Below are positions 27,154 to 37,157 of a stretch of DNA of 64,000 bases, piece by piece (position 1 is the first letter of the stretch; every line of letters starts with the position of its first letter). The notes beneath the pieces were generated by a model, which was not told where the DNA came from, ran no database searches, and saw nothing but the letters and a program-made list of their open reading frames with translations. Both the position numbers and the translations under genes were made by a program. This DNA comes from Betaproteobacteria bacterium Ga0077523 (GTDB taxonomy: Bacteria > Pseudomonadota > Gammaproteobacteria > Burkholderiales > Ga0077523), in NCBI GenBank assembly GCA_001464695.1, contig LNDQ01000114.1, positions 1-64,000 of the forward strand, read 5' to 3'.

Positions 27154-27266
27154 GGGTCACGGACCGTCGGCAAATCGGAACTTCTGCAATGCAAGAATCG
27201 CGCAGTGCGGTCAGTCCCGTGCGTGTCGTTGTTTTGTCGCGGGAAATGTCCCGCGAGCCGGCGCGA

Positions 27267-28496
27267 CTAGGCGGCGTTGCGAACCGTGGCGGTGCGCGGG
27301 GGCACCCGGACGGTGCGTCCTGGTGCAGACTCCCCTGCCACCAGTGCCGATGCGAGGTCGGCGAGGCTCTCGATGTTGTGCGCCGGCAGGAAGGCGTCCA
27401 CGTGCGGGAGCATGAGCTGCACGCCCATCGCCACCGGCTTGAACGCATCGAAGCGCAGCAGCGGATTCAGCCAGAGCAACTGGCGGCAGGACTTGCGCAG
27501 GCGTTCCATGGCGTCGGCCAGGTCGCGGCCGGCGTCGCGGTCGAGGCCGTCACTGATCAGCAGCACCACCGCGTTCTGGCCGAGCACCCGCCGCGACCAG
27601 CGCAGGTTGAACTCCGTGAGACTGGCCCCGATGCGCGTGCCGCCGGACCAGTCCTCCACGGCGCGCGTTGCTGCGTCCAGTGCGATGTCGACGTCACGAT
27701 GACGCAGATGGCGGGTGATGTTGGTGAGGCGGGTGCCGAACAGGAAGGTGTGGACCCGATCGCGATCGTTGGTGATGGCGTGCAGGAAGTGCAGGAACAT
27801 CCGCGAGTAACGGCTCATGGAGCCGGAGATGTCGCACAGGATCACCATCGGCGGATGGCGGAACTGCGGTGACCGGCGCTTGAGCGGGATCGAATCCGAT
27901 CCCTGGCGGACACTTGCCCGCAACGAGTCGCGCAGATCGATCCGGGCACCCTGCGGGTCCGGACGCAGGCGGCGCGTGCGGATCAGCGGGATCGGCAGCC
28001 GCAAACGCGCGATGAGCTGCTTCGCCTGCGCGAGCTCGACGTTCGTCATGGTCTCGAAGTCGGCCTTCTGCAGCCGCTCGCGATCGGAGTGGGTGAGGGT
28101 CGCGTCGAGTTCCACGTCGGGTGGCGCCTGATGGCGGTTGTCGAAACCCGGACGCTGGCGGGAGCCAAGAGGATCCTGGAGGCGGCTCGCCAACTGCTTC
28201 TGCTGCTTGTCTTCGCCGCGGCCTTCGATGTGCGGCGTGAGCAGCGACAGCGCACGCTCCAGCAGCCGCGGGTTGCGCCAGAAGACGTGGAACGCCTGGT
28301 CGAACAGCTCGAACTGCTCGCGGCGGTCAAGAAACAGCGACGCGAGTGTCCAGTAGAAATCGTCGCGATTGCGCAGACCTGCGACTTCCAGTGCGCGCAG
28401 CGCGTCGATGACCCGGTCAGGCCCGACGGGGATGCCCGCGGCTCGCAGCACGCGAGCGAAGTGCATCACGTTGTCGGAGAGGTAGCCTGGGGTCAC
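27267..28496 (-). CDS. coxE: CoxE-like VWA-domain protein
   Basis: 409 residues. An N-terminal helical region (HFARVLRAAGIPVGPDRV, residues 12-29), a middle charged linker and a C-terminal von Willebrand A domain with MIDAS motif DISGS (D222, S224, S226). CoxE works with a MoxR-type AAA protein (CoxD) to insert or activate the Mo-Cu or Mo centre of CoxL. A MoxR protein is encoded at 39806-40726. The GTG at 28496 is chosen over the ATG ten codons in because the family's N-terminus begins with this segment; its ribosome site is weak. Confidence 0.85.
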   Translation of the reverse strand: MTPGYLSDNVMHFARVLRAAGIPVGPDRVIDALRALEVAGLRNRDDFYWTLASLFLDRREQFELFDQAFHVFWRNPRLLERALSLLTPHIEGRGEDKQQKQLASRLQDPLGSRQRPGFDNRHQAPPDVELDATLTHSDRERLQKADFETMTNVELAQAKQLIARLRLPIPLIRTRRLRPDPQGARIDLRDSLRASVRQGSDSIPLKRRSPQFRHPPMVILCDISGSMSRYSRMFLHFLHAITNDRDRVHTFLFGTRLTNITRHLRHRDVDIALDAATRAVEDWSGGTRIGASLTEFNLRWSRRVLGQNAVVLLISDGLDRDAGRDLADAMERLRKSCRQLLWLNPLLRFDAFKPVAMGVQLMLPHVDAFLPAHNIESLADLASALVAGESAPGRTVRVPPRTATVRNAA

Positions 28497-28508
28497 TTAC
28501 AAGTTCTT

Positions 28509-29483
28509 TCAGCGAACTGCAGCGCCGTGTCGCTTCAGGAAAGCGAACACGGCTTCGTTGAAGGCCTCCGGAGCGAGAAACGGGGCCACGTGACAGACGC
28601 CGGGAAGCTTCAACCGTTCGGTCGACGGCTTGTGTCGGGAAAAGTCATCGGTGATGACGGAGAACAGACGGGGACTCATGTCGCCCTCGACCAGCAACAC
28701 CGGATGAGGCAGGGCCGACACGCTATGCGGTGACACGTCCGAATAATAGCCGACGTTGTCGAATTCGAGCCGGAGTTCAGCGGAGTTGTCGAGCACGATC
28801 GGTTTGATGTCCGGCGGGAAATTGTCGTAAGCCCCGGTCCCCATGATGCCGTCGGTGACCAGACGAATGCAGTTCTCCCGGTTGCCCGCACGCAGTTCGG
28901 CAGCGGCCGGCGTCCAGGCGCTGGTATCGAACTCGCCCCAGGCGGCGCGGCCGACGTCCGTCGCCTGCAGCCAGGGCAGGATGAAGGGTTCGCTCAGCAC
29001 CAGACTGTGTACCAGGTTCGGGTGGCCGATCGCCGTATGCAGTGCGATCGTTGCACCCAGGGACTGTCCGATGAGCGTGGCAGGTCCCGCTCTTAGCTGT
29101 GTGATGAGTTGTGCGAGATCCTCACCGTGCAACGCCGTGCACGCCGTGCTTCCGTCGTCCTGCCATGGATTCGGATAGTGATGACGCCGGCTGTAGGCGA
29201 TGCAGCGGCAGCGCTGACTGAACGGCTCGATCTGATTGAGCCAGGCACGGTAGTCGGCGAAGGCGCCGTGCACGAAGATGACGGGATGTCCCTGGCCGAA
29301 CTCGAAGTAATGGAGATCCGTCCCGTCGACTGGGATCGTGCGGGTGGGTAGGTCATAGGGCCCATCCTTCGCATCCGTGTCCCTTCCCCCCGGAAGATGC
29401 TCTACGAAGCCGCCTGCAATCAGGCCGGGGATCTGGATCAGCAGCCTGCGGTCGATGTCTCGACGTCCTCGTTTCCGGTACAC
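28509..29483 (-). CDS. Alpha/beta hydrolase
   Basis: 324 residues with an alpha/beta-hydrolase fold. Oxyanion HG at 72-73, nucleophile S141 in GQSLGA, an acid in LLVEGD near residue 260, and the histidine in CHVAPF near the C-terminus. The GTG at 29483 has GGGAG about six bases upstream. The first ~45 residues are extra and basic with no clear signal peptide. It lies next to a second, secreted alpha/beta hydrolase and a BTAD regulator on the same strand. The substrate (ester or lactone) is unknown. Confidence 0.85.
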   Translation of the reverse strand: MYRKRGRRDIDRRLLIQIPGLIAGGFVEHLPGGRDTDAKDGPYDLPTRTIPVDGTDLHYFEFGQGHPVIFVHGAFADYRAWLNQIEPFSQRCRCIAYSRRHHYPNPWQDDGSTACTALHGEDLAQLITQLRAGPATLIGQSLGATIALHTAIGHPNLVHSLVLSEPFILPWLQATDVGRAAWGEFDTSAWTPAAAELRAGNRENCIRLVTDGIMGTGAYDNFPPDIKPIVLDNSAELRLEFDNVGYYSDVSPHSVSALPHPVLLVEGDMSPRLFSVITDDFSRHKPSTERLKLPGVCHVAPFLAPEAFNEAVFAFLKRHGAAVR

Positions 29484-29525
29484 ACTGGTCTCCCTCGTTC
29501 GGTTTCTTGTAGGCGCATTCTGCCG

Positions 29526-30731
29526 CTATTGCAGCAGGAACTCGCGGATCGCGTCGCCGGCCCGCGCGATGCCGAAGCGGCCTTCCAGGTGTCCCATCGG
29601 CCCCTCGAGCGGAACGTAGCGAACCTTGAGGCCGTTGCGCCGCAGGATCTCTACGTCGCGCTTCAACGTGGGCTCGATCACCAGCACGTCGGTCGGGGTG
29701 CCGACGACCAGCACCGGAGCCTTGATCTTCGCCAGCCCCGCTTCGACGGAGTCGGCACGGCCTACGACGAAGGTCTGGATGGCTTTGAGATTCAAGAGAT
29801 AGGAGTTGGCGTCCAGCAGTGGGCCGAACTGTTGGCCAAAGGCCGCCAGCTGACTCTCCCACGCGAAGCCATGGTCCATTGCAGTGGCAGGATCCTTCCC
29901 CTCCGCGGCCCACTTGTTCCCGAACACGCCGTCGATCCATCCATGGTGTGCGACGGTCTGAACGAGCGCCCGGATGGAAGCCGCGAGCCCCTCTTCGGGC
30001 TCTTCGCCTGCGGCGTAGTTGCCCTGCTTCCAGCGTGCGTCCAGCAATACGGGTTGTGCCCAGATGTTGAGCCAGCCGATCGCGTATGCATCGGGTTGCG
30101 CGCTGCCGCCGACCGCGACGACCCGCTGGACGTATCCGGGATACGCTGCGGCCCAGTCGTAAGCCTGCATCGCCCCCATCGACCAGCCGGCAACGGCATG
30201 GACGCGTCGAATGCCCAGACTGTCGAGCAATGCCTTGTGCACTGCCACATGATCGCGCAGTGCAATCAGGGGAAACCTCGTTCCGTAGGGGCGGCCGCTG
30301 TCGGGATCGATGCTCAACGGGCCGGTGGTCACGACGTTGGGATCCCGTGCGTTCGTGTGCGCCAGCGAATCCGCGCTGACGACGAAATAGCGTTCCGTAT
30401 CAATCGGCTTGCCGGGTCCGATGATCGCATCCCAGTATCCGGGTTCCGCATCATTGCTCTTGTATCTGCCGGCGGCGTGCGACGTTCCCAGGAACATGTG
30501 GGCAATGAAGATCACGTTGTCCTTGGCGCCGTTCAGCCGCCCATAGGTCTCGTAGCCGACCCGGACGTTGCGTAGCGTCACGCCCCCGACGGTCGAGTAG
30601 GTCGACAGGGAGAAGACTTTCTTCTCCACCAGGGCATCCAGTGCCCAGGCCGGCGCAGCGGCGGCCCAAGTGACGGCGAGAGCACCCAACAAAAGCCAGC
30701 GGTCGGCGACATGCCTGCATGCGTTAGTCAT
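29526..30731 (-). CDS. Exported alpha/beta hydrolase of the MetX (homoserine O-acetyltransferase-like) family
   Basis: 401 residues. A signal peptide (about 1-30, ending AWA) precedes a domain like homoserine O-acetyltransferase: WSMGAMQA with nucleophile S184, and a late GHLEG histidine. A true MetX is cytoplasmic and lacks a signal peptide, so this is more likely a periplasmic esterase or acyltransferase that shares the fold. The ATG at 30731 is chosen over a TTG six bases upstream because GGAGGAGA is correctly spaced from the ATG. It forms a run with the hydrolase downstream and the BTAD regulator upstream. Confidence 0.82.
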   Translation of the reverse strand: MTNACRHVADRWLLLGALAVTWAAAAPAWALDALVEKKVFSLSTYSTVGGVTLRNVRVGYETYGRLNGAKDNVIFIAHMFLGTSHAAGRYKSNDAEPGYWDAIIGPGKPIDTERYFVVSADSLAHTNARDPNVVTTGPLSIDPDSGRPYGTRFPLIALRDHVAVHKALLDSLGIRRVHAVAGWSMGAMQAYDWAAAYPGYVQRVVAVGGSAQPDAYAIGWLNIWAQPVLLDARWKQGNYAAGEEPEEGLAASIRALVQTVAHHGWIDGVFGNKWAAEGKDPATAMDHGFAWESQLAAFGQQFGPLLDANSYLLNLKAIQTFVVGRADSVEAGLAKIKAPVLVVGTPTDVLVIEPTLKRDVEILRRNGLKVRYVPLEGPMGHLEGRFGIARAGDAIREFLLQ

Positions 30732-30824
30732 GATCAATCTTCTCCTCCGTTCGTCGGGATGGGACGCGGAGATCCCGCGCCGGCCTGCATGGTCGGCGCG
30801 GGGTGGGAACCGATTGGTAACGGA

Positions 30825-33800
30825 TCAGGCCTGGCCGGGAGATGCGGCTTCGGCCTTGGCGCGGCGCAGCAGGTCGTCGGTCTGCTGCGATGGTGCAACA
30901 CCGAGATGGGCGGCCAGGTTCGTGCGGCAGCGCTGATAGATCCGCACGGCCTCGGCGTTCTGGCCCATGCCGATCAGGCAGTTCATCAATCCCTGGTAGA
31001 AGCTCTCGGCGAGTTCGTCGACCTCCAGTCCGCGGCGATACACGTCGGCGGCTTCGTCGAGGATTCCGCGGGCCTCTAGCGTGCGCGCCAGTGCGGAAAC
31101 GGTTCGGTGCATGCGGCTGCGGTAGCGGTCCCGGGCCGGGAGCATCCACGACTGCACCGGCTCGCTTTCCAGGAAATGACCGCGGTAGAGCGCTATCGCG
31201 GCCTCGAGGTCCGGTTCGGCGGTGTTGGAGGAAGACGTCGATGCGCACTTTGCTTCGAACGCGAGCGAATCGATCCAGCAATGCGAAGGGTTGACCGACA
31301 GCGTGCCGTCCTCGAGCAGCAGGGCATCGTCGTTGCCGAGCAGCTTGCGCAGCCGGTGCAAGGCCATCTTGAAAGCGCCGGCTGCGTCATCGCCGTCCGA
31401 GTCCGGCCACAGCGTTTCCCAGAGACTCTGGGCATCCACGCCTCTGGCTCCGCGTGACAGCAGACCCTTGAGCAGCTCGAGAGGTCGTTTCGGGGCCTTG
31501 CCCTTGAATCCGAGCGGGCTGCCGTTCAACTGGATCTCGAAGCGCCCGAAAGTCCGGATGCGGACGGGCCACGGCCATGCTTCGAGAGCAGCGTCGGGCG
31601 ATGGCACACGCCTTGTTGCCACGAGCCTGCGCACGTACTCGGTCTCGATGTCGGCAACCATCGCGTGGGCGCACAGCTTCGACATCATCCAGGGTACCCA
31701 TACCAGACTGCCCGTGAAGCCATGCTCGCGGCCGAGCATCAGAGCCTTCTCGAGCGATTCGCGAGCCTCCGCCTTTCGATGTGCCTCGAGATGGCAGAAC
31801 GCATTGACCAGGTAAAACTGAAAATCGAATCGTGCCGACTTCGCGTTGCCCATCATGCGGCGAGCTTCGACCAGACGCTCCTGGGCTTCGAACGCACGAT
31901 CAAGGGTTGCGAGAGCTACGGCCAACATCGTGAGCGCCAGCACGCCTTGCAGCACGAGGCCGGTCTCCCGCGACATCTCCAGCGCATCTTCCGCGTGGTC
32001 GATGGCGCTTTCCGTGTCTCCACGCGCGAGCAACCATTCCGCGATCACCGCCCGATACAGCAATCGATCCTGACGTCTACCGAGGGTGGCGACCTGCTGC
32101 AGCTGTTGGGCACTCTTGTCCGCCCCCTCGAGATCGCCGCCGCCGGTCGCGATCCAGACCTCCAGTACGGGCAGCACCGACTCGGGCGGACGCAGGCCGG
32201 ATCGAGCGACCATGACGCGGATCTCGTCCATCACCTGGCGGGCTCGCGGCGTGTTGGCCTCGAAGCGGTGATGGTGACACTCCGCGAGCAGCCACCAGAT
32301 CCGATTGAGCGGTGTCACGTCGCTGCTGCCGAGCAGCGGCCGCACGGCTTCCACGACTTCGCGCCCCCGCTCCGGTGCCATCCAGCCGCAGTAGGTCAAC
32401 ATCAGGGCGCCGGCTCGAACGCGCAGATTGGTCGATATCTGCCGTGCGAGAAGATCCAGAACGCGCTCCGAGCAGCGTGCCAGGAACGGATGCCCGGGCT
32501 CATGCAGGGTCATCGCGATCTGGAGTGTGGAGTAGGCGTGGAGCTCGGCCTCGGGCGACAGCACTCCAGGATATGCCTTCAGCAGTTCGTGGAGCAGATC
32601 GATCCACCGGTCGAGCCCCTGGTAGGAGTCATACTCGAAGTAGAACGTTTCGGCGATGGCAGCGGCCGTGATGAGTTCGCCCTGATGGTCGCGGGACTCG
32701 CGAAAGCCGTCGAAGGCGCGCGTCAGGGTTGACCTCGCATCGAGGGGGCTGTGGGCGACCTGAGCGCCGCCCTGGCAGTAGAGCAAGGTGGGCGACCGTG
32801 CAACCAGGAACGCGGGCAACGCGCGGATCCAGCGCAATACCGTCGGCCAGCGCCCTTGCAGGATGAGCGAAGGGGCCGTGTCCGCGATCAGGCGGGAGGC
32901 GGCAGCCCATTCCCCGGCCTGGAGAAACAGGTCGATGGCTGTGTCCGGATCGTGATGCTCTTCGAGGAGACGGGCGGCACGAGACTGCAGAGTCCGGATG
33001 TCGAGTCGCTCCTCGGCCCGCGCAATATCCGAGACCCGCGCCGCTTCCGCGTGCTCGCGCCGGTCCTGCTCGAGGCGGCTCGACAGGAAGTCCCGAAACA
33101 ATCCGTGCAGACGGTAGTGACCTTCCCGATCGCGGAGGCGTTCGACGAACAGATTCCTTTCGTGCAGTGCGACGAGCAGTTGACCGGAGTTCCGGTAGCC
33201 GGACACGGCGGCAGCAAGCGGCACCGTCACGATCGGCAGGACGGAGATCGCGAGCAGGAAGTCGCGTACGTCACGCGGCTGGCGTTCGAAGACTTCCGCA
33301 GCGAAGTAGGCGAACACCGTCGGAACCGAGACGCCGAAGTTCACGTTTCCCCGTGGCAGACCGGGTTCCAGCATGAGGCGCAGGCCCGCTGCCCAGCCGT
33401 CGCAACGCTCCAGCAGATGATCGACCGCATCGGGTTCGCCCGACGCGGTTCGCGGGCCCGACGCAGCTTCCGCGACCATGGCATCGACCTCTTCGTGTCG
33501 GAGCTTGAGGGCGGCGCCACCCAGGGTGCGGAGGATGCCGTTGGCTCGGTGGCGGCTCAGCACCGCGGGCGCTTCGCTGCGGCTGATCACGACGAGCCTG
33601 ATGCCGTCCGGGATCTCGAGCAGCGTCTCGCCGAGCACCGGGCTCCAATCGACGGCGTCGTCGATCTCATGGAATCCGTCAAGGACGACCCAGGTGCCGG
33701 GCTGTACCCGGCTGAACCATGCACGCATGAACCGCCGTGCGAAACCCAGCAGGTCGGGAAGGTACTCCGGAGTCAGCAGCGGCAGCGGTGCCCGCCGTTT

Positions 33801-34061
33801 CGCAACGGCCTGCGCGAGGTAGTAGAAGAACGTGGACGGATCGCGATCTCCGGAATCCACGTGGTACCAGATGGACTCGAGGCCGCGCGTGTCCAGGAAG
33901 GAAGAGACCAGTGCCGTCTTGCCGGATCCGGCCGGGCCGGAGATCCACAACGCTTGGCGGGCATCCAGCGCGTCCAGGGTGTCGAACAATCGATCGCGCC
34001 GTATCGTCCCCGAGAACTCGGGCCGCGCCAGCTTGGCCAATCGTGGATATGCGGTTGCCAT
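30825..34061 (-). CDS. SARP/BTAD-type ATPase transcriptional regulator
   Basis: 1078 residues. A MalT/AfsR-like NTPase at the N-terminus (P-loop GPAGSGKT at 42-49, Walker B VVLDGFHEID near 131-140), a long TPR-rich middle, an OmpR-type winged helix (about 830-930) and a bacterial transcriptional activation domain (about 935-1070). It activates transcription in response to an ATP/ligand signal. The ATG at 34061 aligns exactly with the start of the paralogue at 52345-55436; an upstream in-frame ATG at 34154 would add 31 residues. It sits divergently from a solute-binding protein gene, likely one of its targets. Confidence 0.88.
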   Translation of the reverse strand: MATAYPRLAKLARPEFSGTIRRDRLFDTLDALDARQALWISGPAGSGKTALVSSFLDTRGLESIWYHVDSGDRDPSTFFYYLAQAVAKRRAPLPLLTPEYLPDLLGFARRFMRAWFSRVQPGTWVVLDGFHEIDDAVDWSPVLGETLLEIPDGIRLVVISRSEAPAVLSRHRANGILRTLGGAALKLRHEEVDAMVAEAASGPRTASGEPDAVDHLLERCDGWAAGLRLMLEPGLPRGNVNFGVSVPTVFAYFAAEVFERQPRDVRDFLLAISVLPIVTVPLAAAVSGYRNSGQLLVALHERNLFVERLRDREGHYRLHGLFRDFLSSRLEQDRREHAEAARVSDIARAEERLDIRTLQSRAARLLEEHHDPDTAIDLFLQAGEWAAASRLIADTAPSLILQGRWPTVLRWIRALPAFLVARSPTLLYCQGGAQVAHSPLDARSTLTRAFDGFRESRDHQGELITAAAIAETFYFEYDSYQGLDRWIDLLHELLKAYPGVLSPEAELHAYSTLQIAMTLHEPGHPFLARCSERVLDLLARQISTNLRVRAGALMLTYCGWMAPERGREVVEAVRPLLGSSDVTPLNRIWWLLAECHHHRFEANTPRARQVMDEIRVMVARSGLRPPESVLPVLEVWIATGGGDLEGADKSAQQLQQVATLGRRQDRLLYRAVIAEWLLARGDTESAIDHAEDALEMSRETGLVLQGVLALTMLAVALATLDRAFEAQERLVEARRMMGNAKSARFDFQFYLVNAFCHLEAHRKAEARESLEKALMLGREHGFTGSLVWVPWMMSKLCAHAMVADIETEYVRRLVATRRVPSPDAALEAWPWPVRIRTFGRFEIQLNGSPLGFKGKAPKRPLELLKGLLSRGARGVDAQSLWETLWPDSDGDDAAGAFKMALHRLRKLLGNDDALLLEDGTLSVNPSHCWIDSLAFEAKCASTSSSNTAEPDLEAAIALYRGHFLESEPVQSWMLPARDRYRSRMHRTVSALARTLEARGILDEAADVYRRGLEVDELAESFYQGLMNCLIGMGQNAEAVRIYQRCRTNLAAHLGVAPSQQTDDLLRRAKAEAASPGQA

Positions 34062-34195
34062 GCCGGCGATGCTAACCCGGTCCGGCATGAGCGTGGACGT
34101 GGACGGCGGGATGGTCAGGATTCGAGCGGTCTTGTCCCTTGCGTACACCAACATGCAGAATGCGCGTGGTCGAAGACAGCGAGAGGAGTCGAAGG

Positions 34196-35407
34196 ATGTC
34201 GATCCGTTCCCTCCGTGGATTGCAGGCGGCGATGAGCCTGGCGCTCATCGGTCTGGCATTTCCGGCATTCGCCGAGCGGTACGTCGGCCCGGGCGTGACG
34301 ACGGACGAGATCCGCCTCGGCCAGACCATGCCCTACAGCGGACCGCTGTCCGCGTATGGAGCGATCGGACGTGCCCAGGCCGCGTACTTCCGCAAACTGA
34401 ACGATGCCGGGGGCATCAACGGACGCAAGATCCGGCTCATCAGCCTCGATGACGGCTACACGCCGGGAAAGACGGTCGAGCATGCACGACGGCTGGTCGA
34501 GCATGACGATGTGCTGATGGTCTTCAGTTCGGTCGGCACTGCCACGAACCTGGCGGTTCGCAAGTATTACAACGTCAAGAAGATTCCGCACGTGTTCACC
34601 GCGGGAGGCGATGCCGCCTGGTCGGAACCCGGCATCTACCCGTGGACCATCGGCTGGATGCCGTCCTTTCGGAAGGAAGCGCGTCTGTACGGCATGCACA
34701 TTCTGCAGACGCGTCCTGCGGCCAGGATAGCGGTGCTTCATTCGAACGACGACTATGGCAAGGAGTATCTCGCCGGGCTGAAGGATGGATTGGGCAACCG
34801 GGCGAGTGAAATGATCGTCGCGACCCAAAGCTTCGAATGGGCCGATCCGACGGTCGATACCCAGATCGTGAGCCTGAAGGCGTCCGGAGCCGACACGTTG
34901 TTCACTGCGACTGCCGGCAAGCAGGCATCCCAGGCCCTCCGCAAAGTCGGGGAGATCGGCTGGCGTCCGGCGCACTACACGGCGGTGCCGGCGTCCTCAC
35001 CGTCAGCCATCCTGCAGCCGGCGGGCCTGGAGAAGGCGGTGGGAATGATCACCGCGTACTACGCCAAGGACCCCAGCGCGACGAATCTCCAATCGGACGC
35101 TGCGGTTCGCGACTATTGGGCGTGGGCTCGCAAGTACTATGAAGGCGATGCGGCGGATAACATCGCCGCGTATGGTTACCAGGTGGCTCAGGCGATCGAG
35201 CACGTGTTGCGTGCCTGCGGGGAGGATCTGTCACGGGAGGGCATCATGCGAGCGGTGACGAACCTGCGCGACGTCGAACTGCCGATGCTGCTGCCCGGCG
35301 TAAAGGTCAACACCAGCCGCACGGACTACAGCCCGATCGAGCAGTTCATCTACATGCGCTTCGACGGGAAGGAATGGGTTCCGTTCGGTCCCGTCGTGTC
35401 ACCCTGA
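34196..35407 (+). CDS. Branched-chain amino-acid-type ABC substrate-binding protein (no permease nearby)
   Basis: 403 residues. A signal peptide (about 1-26, cleavage after FAE or AFA) and a Peripla_BP_6 domain (MPYSGPLSAYGAIGRAQAAYF) of the LivJ/aromatic-compound type. The ATG has GAGAGGAG a few bases upstream. No permease or ATPase gene is adjacent, so it either shares a remote transporter or acts as a sensor for the divergent BTAD regulator. Family ligands include amino acids, amides, urea and aromatic acids. Confidence 0.88.
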   Translation: MSIRSLRGLQAAMSLALIGLAFPAFAERYVGPGVTTDEIRLGQTMPYSGPLSAYGAIGRAQAAYFRKLNDAGGINGRKIRLISLDDGYTPGKTVEHARRLVEHDDVLMVFSSVGTATNLAVRKYYNVKKIPHVFTAGGDAAWSEPGIYPWTIGWMPSFRKEARLYGMHILQTRPAARIAVLHSNDDYGKEYLAGLKDGLGNRASEMIVATQSFEWADPTVDTQIVSLKASGADTLFTATAGKQASQALRKVGEIGWRPAHYTAVPASSPSAILQPAGLEKAVGMITAYYAKDPSATNLQSDAAVRDYWAWARKYYEGDAADNIAAYGYQVAQAIEHVLRACGEDLSREGIMRAVTNLRDVELPMLLPGVKVNTSRTDYSPIEQFIYMRFDGKEWVPFGPVVSP

Positions 35408-35453
35408 ATTCGCAGACGTCGACCGATTCGATCGAACCGGTCAAGGCGCCCCG

Positions 35454-37157
35454 TCAGTTCGTCAGCAGCAACGCAGGCTCGAATCCCACCCGCAACGCGC
35501 CCCAGTGCCGGCCGCCGATGTGGATCGGCAAGGACAGGTCGTTCAGGAGTTCCCCGGTGTCGCGCATGTAGGACTGCAACAGCGACTCGGTCGTGCTGCG
35601 CGCCGCGCGCAATCCCGTGTCATCGTCGAACTTGCGCTTCACGCGGCTGTGCAACAGGTCCTTCGCGCGATCGCCGCTCGGCGGTTGCGAGTACTTGGTG
35701 TTGTGCGAGGGCGTGTAGCCGTTCTGATCGACGCAGAAGCTGTAGCGCAGGCCGTCCATCTCGCCGAGGATTCCGTCGAGGTGCTTGCGCAGGCCGTCTT
35801 CGATGCGCGTGTCGTAGCTGGTGCGGAACTTGGGCGGATCGGAGGCCGGGACCATCTGATAGTTCACGTCGAAGAGATCGAGGCCCTGGCCGGCCTGCTC
35901 GGTGAGCCACGCTTCGATCCGATTGCGATAGTCCTCGGCGATCGCGAACACGCGGTCAAAGGCGCTCGCGCCCAGACGGAACCGCGCCACGAGACTTTGA
36001 ACGCGCTCGGTCGAATCGCGCAGCTCGCGCGATTGTTCGAGCGACTCGGTCATCTTGCGCCCGGCATCCTGCGACAGGTCGTGGATCTCGGTCACCTTGC
36101 CGTTGATGTCGGTGTTGGTGCGCGCAAGCCCTTGGATCGCCTCGGTGATCTCACCGAGCTGGCTGGTCATGACGCCGAAGTCGCTCACCATCGTCTGGAA
36201 CTTGGTCGAGGAGCGCTCGACCACTTCGCGCGTGTGCTGCGCATCCTCGTTGATGCGCTCGGTTTCGCCAAGGGTGTTCTCCACCAGGTGGATCATGTTC
36301 GACGTGGACTCGGAGATGACGCCCGTGGCCGACTTGACCTTCTCGGCGAGCTTGCGCACCTCGTCGGCAACCACCGCGAAACCGCGCCCCACTTCGCCGG
36401 CGCGGGCGGCCTCGATGGCGGCGTTCAACGCGAGCAGGTTGGTCTGGTCGGAGATGTCGTTGATGAGATTGCCGATCTCGCGGATCGACCGCGACGTGCT
36501 GGAGAGCTCCTGCACGGTGGTGGTGAAGGCGGAGAGACGGGTACTGATACCGTGGATGCGCTCGACCACCTGCAGCAACTCGTCGTAGGACTGGCGGGCG
36601 GTGTCGAGATTGTGGTCGGTGGATTTCGCGAGCGACTCGGTGTGCTGGGTGATGGTGCCCATCGCACTGCTGACTTCGTTGCTCGCGTTGAAGATGACGT
36701 CGGTCAGTTCGCCCTGATGCCGGGCACTGACTGCGGTTCCGTTCATCAGCTTGGTCATGCGCGTAGCACCAATGGCGATCCCGACGCTCATCTGGCGCGT
36801 ATCCGTGACCATGGACCGAACGCGGCCCACGAGTGTGGCCACGTGGCTCATCGGTGCGTCGAGCAGTGAGCCGGCGACTTCGGGACACGGCTCCGTCAGG
36901 TCGGCCCGCAACTGCGAGACGCGCCCGAGGTAAGCGGTCGCCGCCTGGAGAGGTGCAACGAGCGTGGTCCGAAGCCACCAGATGGCGGCCACGCCGGCGA
37001 GGGTGGATACGATGGCGACCGTTACGGCGAGCCCCCCGCCGGTGCCGGCCAGGATCGCCCCCCAAGGGAGCACGACCAGAACGCCGATCAGGCCGTACAG
37101 GGGGAGGATGGAATGGGGGAGGGTCCGGCCGGGGCCGGTAGAGGATGACTGATCCAC
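35454..37157 (-). CDS. Methyl-accepting chemotaxis protein with C-terminal sensor domain
   Basis: 567 residues. Two N-terminal membrane segments with almost no periplasmic loop, a HAMP-like linker, and a signalling domain whose hairpin tip is [21 protein letters not shown]. After the coiled coil there is a further ~150-residue domain ([19 protein letters not shown] to the end) that resembles the Cache-like C-terminal sensors of some MCPs. The receptor thus probably senses cytoplasmic signals. GTG at 37157 (GGTCTCGC upstream) is the most probable start; other in-frame starts would extend it by up to 36 residues of basic, non-hydrophobic sequence. Confidence 0.82.
   Translation of the reverse strand: MDQSSSTGPGRTLPHSILPLYGLIGVLVVLPWGAILAGTGGGLAVTVAIVSTLAGVAAIWWLRTTLVAPLQAATAYLGRVSQLRADLTEPCPEVAGSLLDAPMSHVATLVGRVRSMVTDTRQMSVGIAIGATRMTKLMNGTAVSARHQGELTDVIFNASNEVSSAMGTITQHTESLAKSTDHNLDTARQSYDELLQVVERIHGISTRLSAFTTTVQELSSTSRSIREIGNLINDISDQTNLLALNAAIEAARAGEVGRGFAVVADEVRKLAEKVKSATGVISESTSNMIHLVENTLGETERINEDAQHTREVVERSSTKFQTMVSDFGVMTSQLGEITEAIQGLARTNTDINGKVTEIHDLSQDAGRKMTESLEQSRELRDSTERVQSLVARFRLGASAFDRVFAIAEDYRNRIEAWLTEQAGQGLDLFDVNYQMVPASDPPKFRTSYDTRIEDGLRKHLDGILGEMDGLRYSFCVDQNGYTPSHNTKYSQPPSGDRAKDLLHSRVKRKFDDDTGLRAARSTTESLLQSYMRDTGELLNDLSLPIHIGGRHWGALRVGFEPALLLTN

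Noticed and set aside
29526-30731. Cytoplasmic metX in methionine synthesis
   Set aside because: A signal peptide is present and no methionine genes are near.
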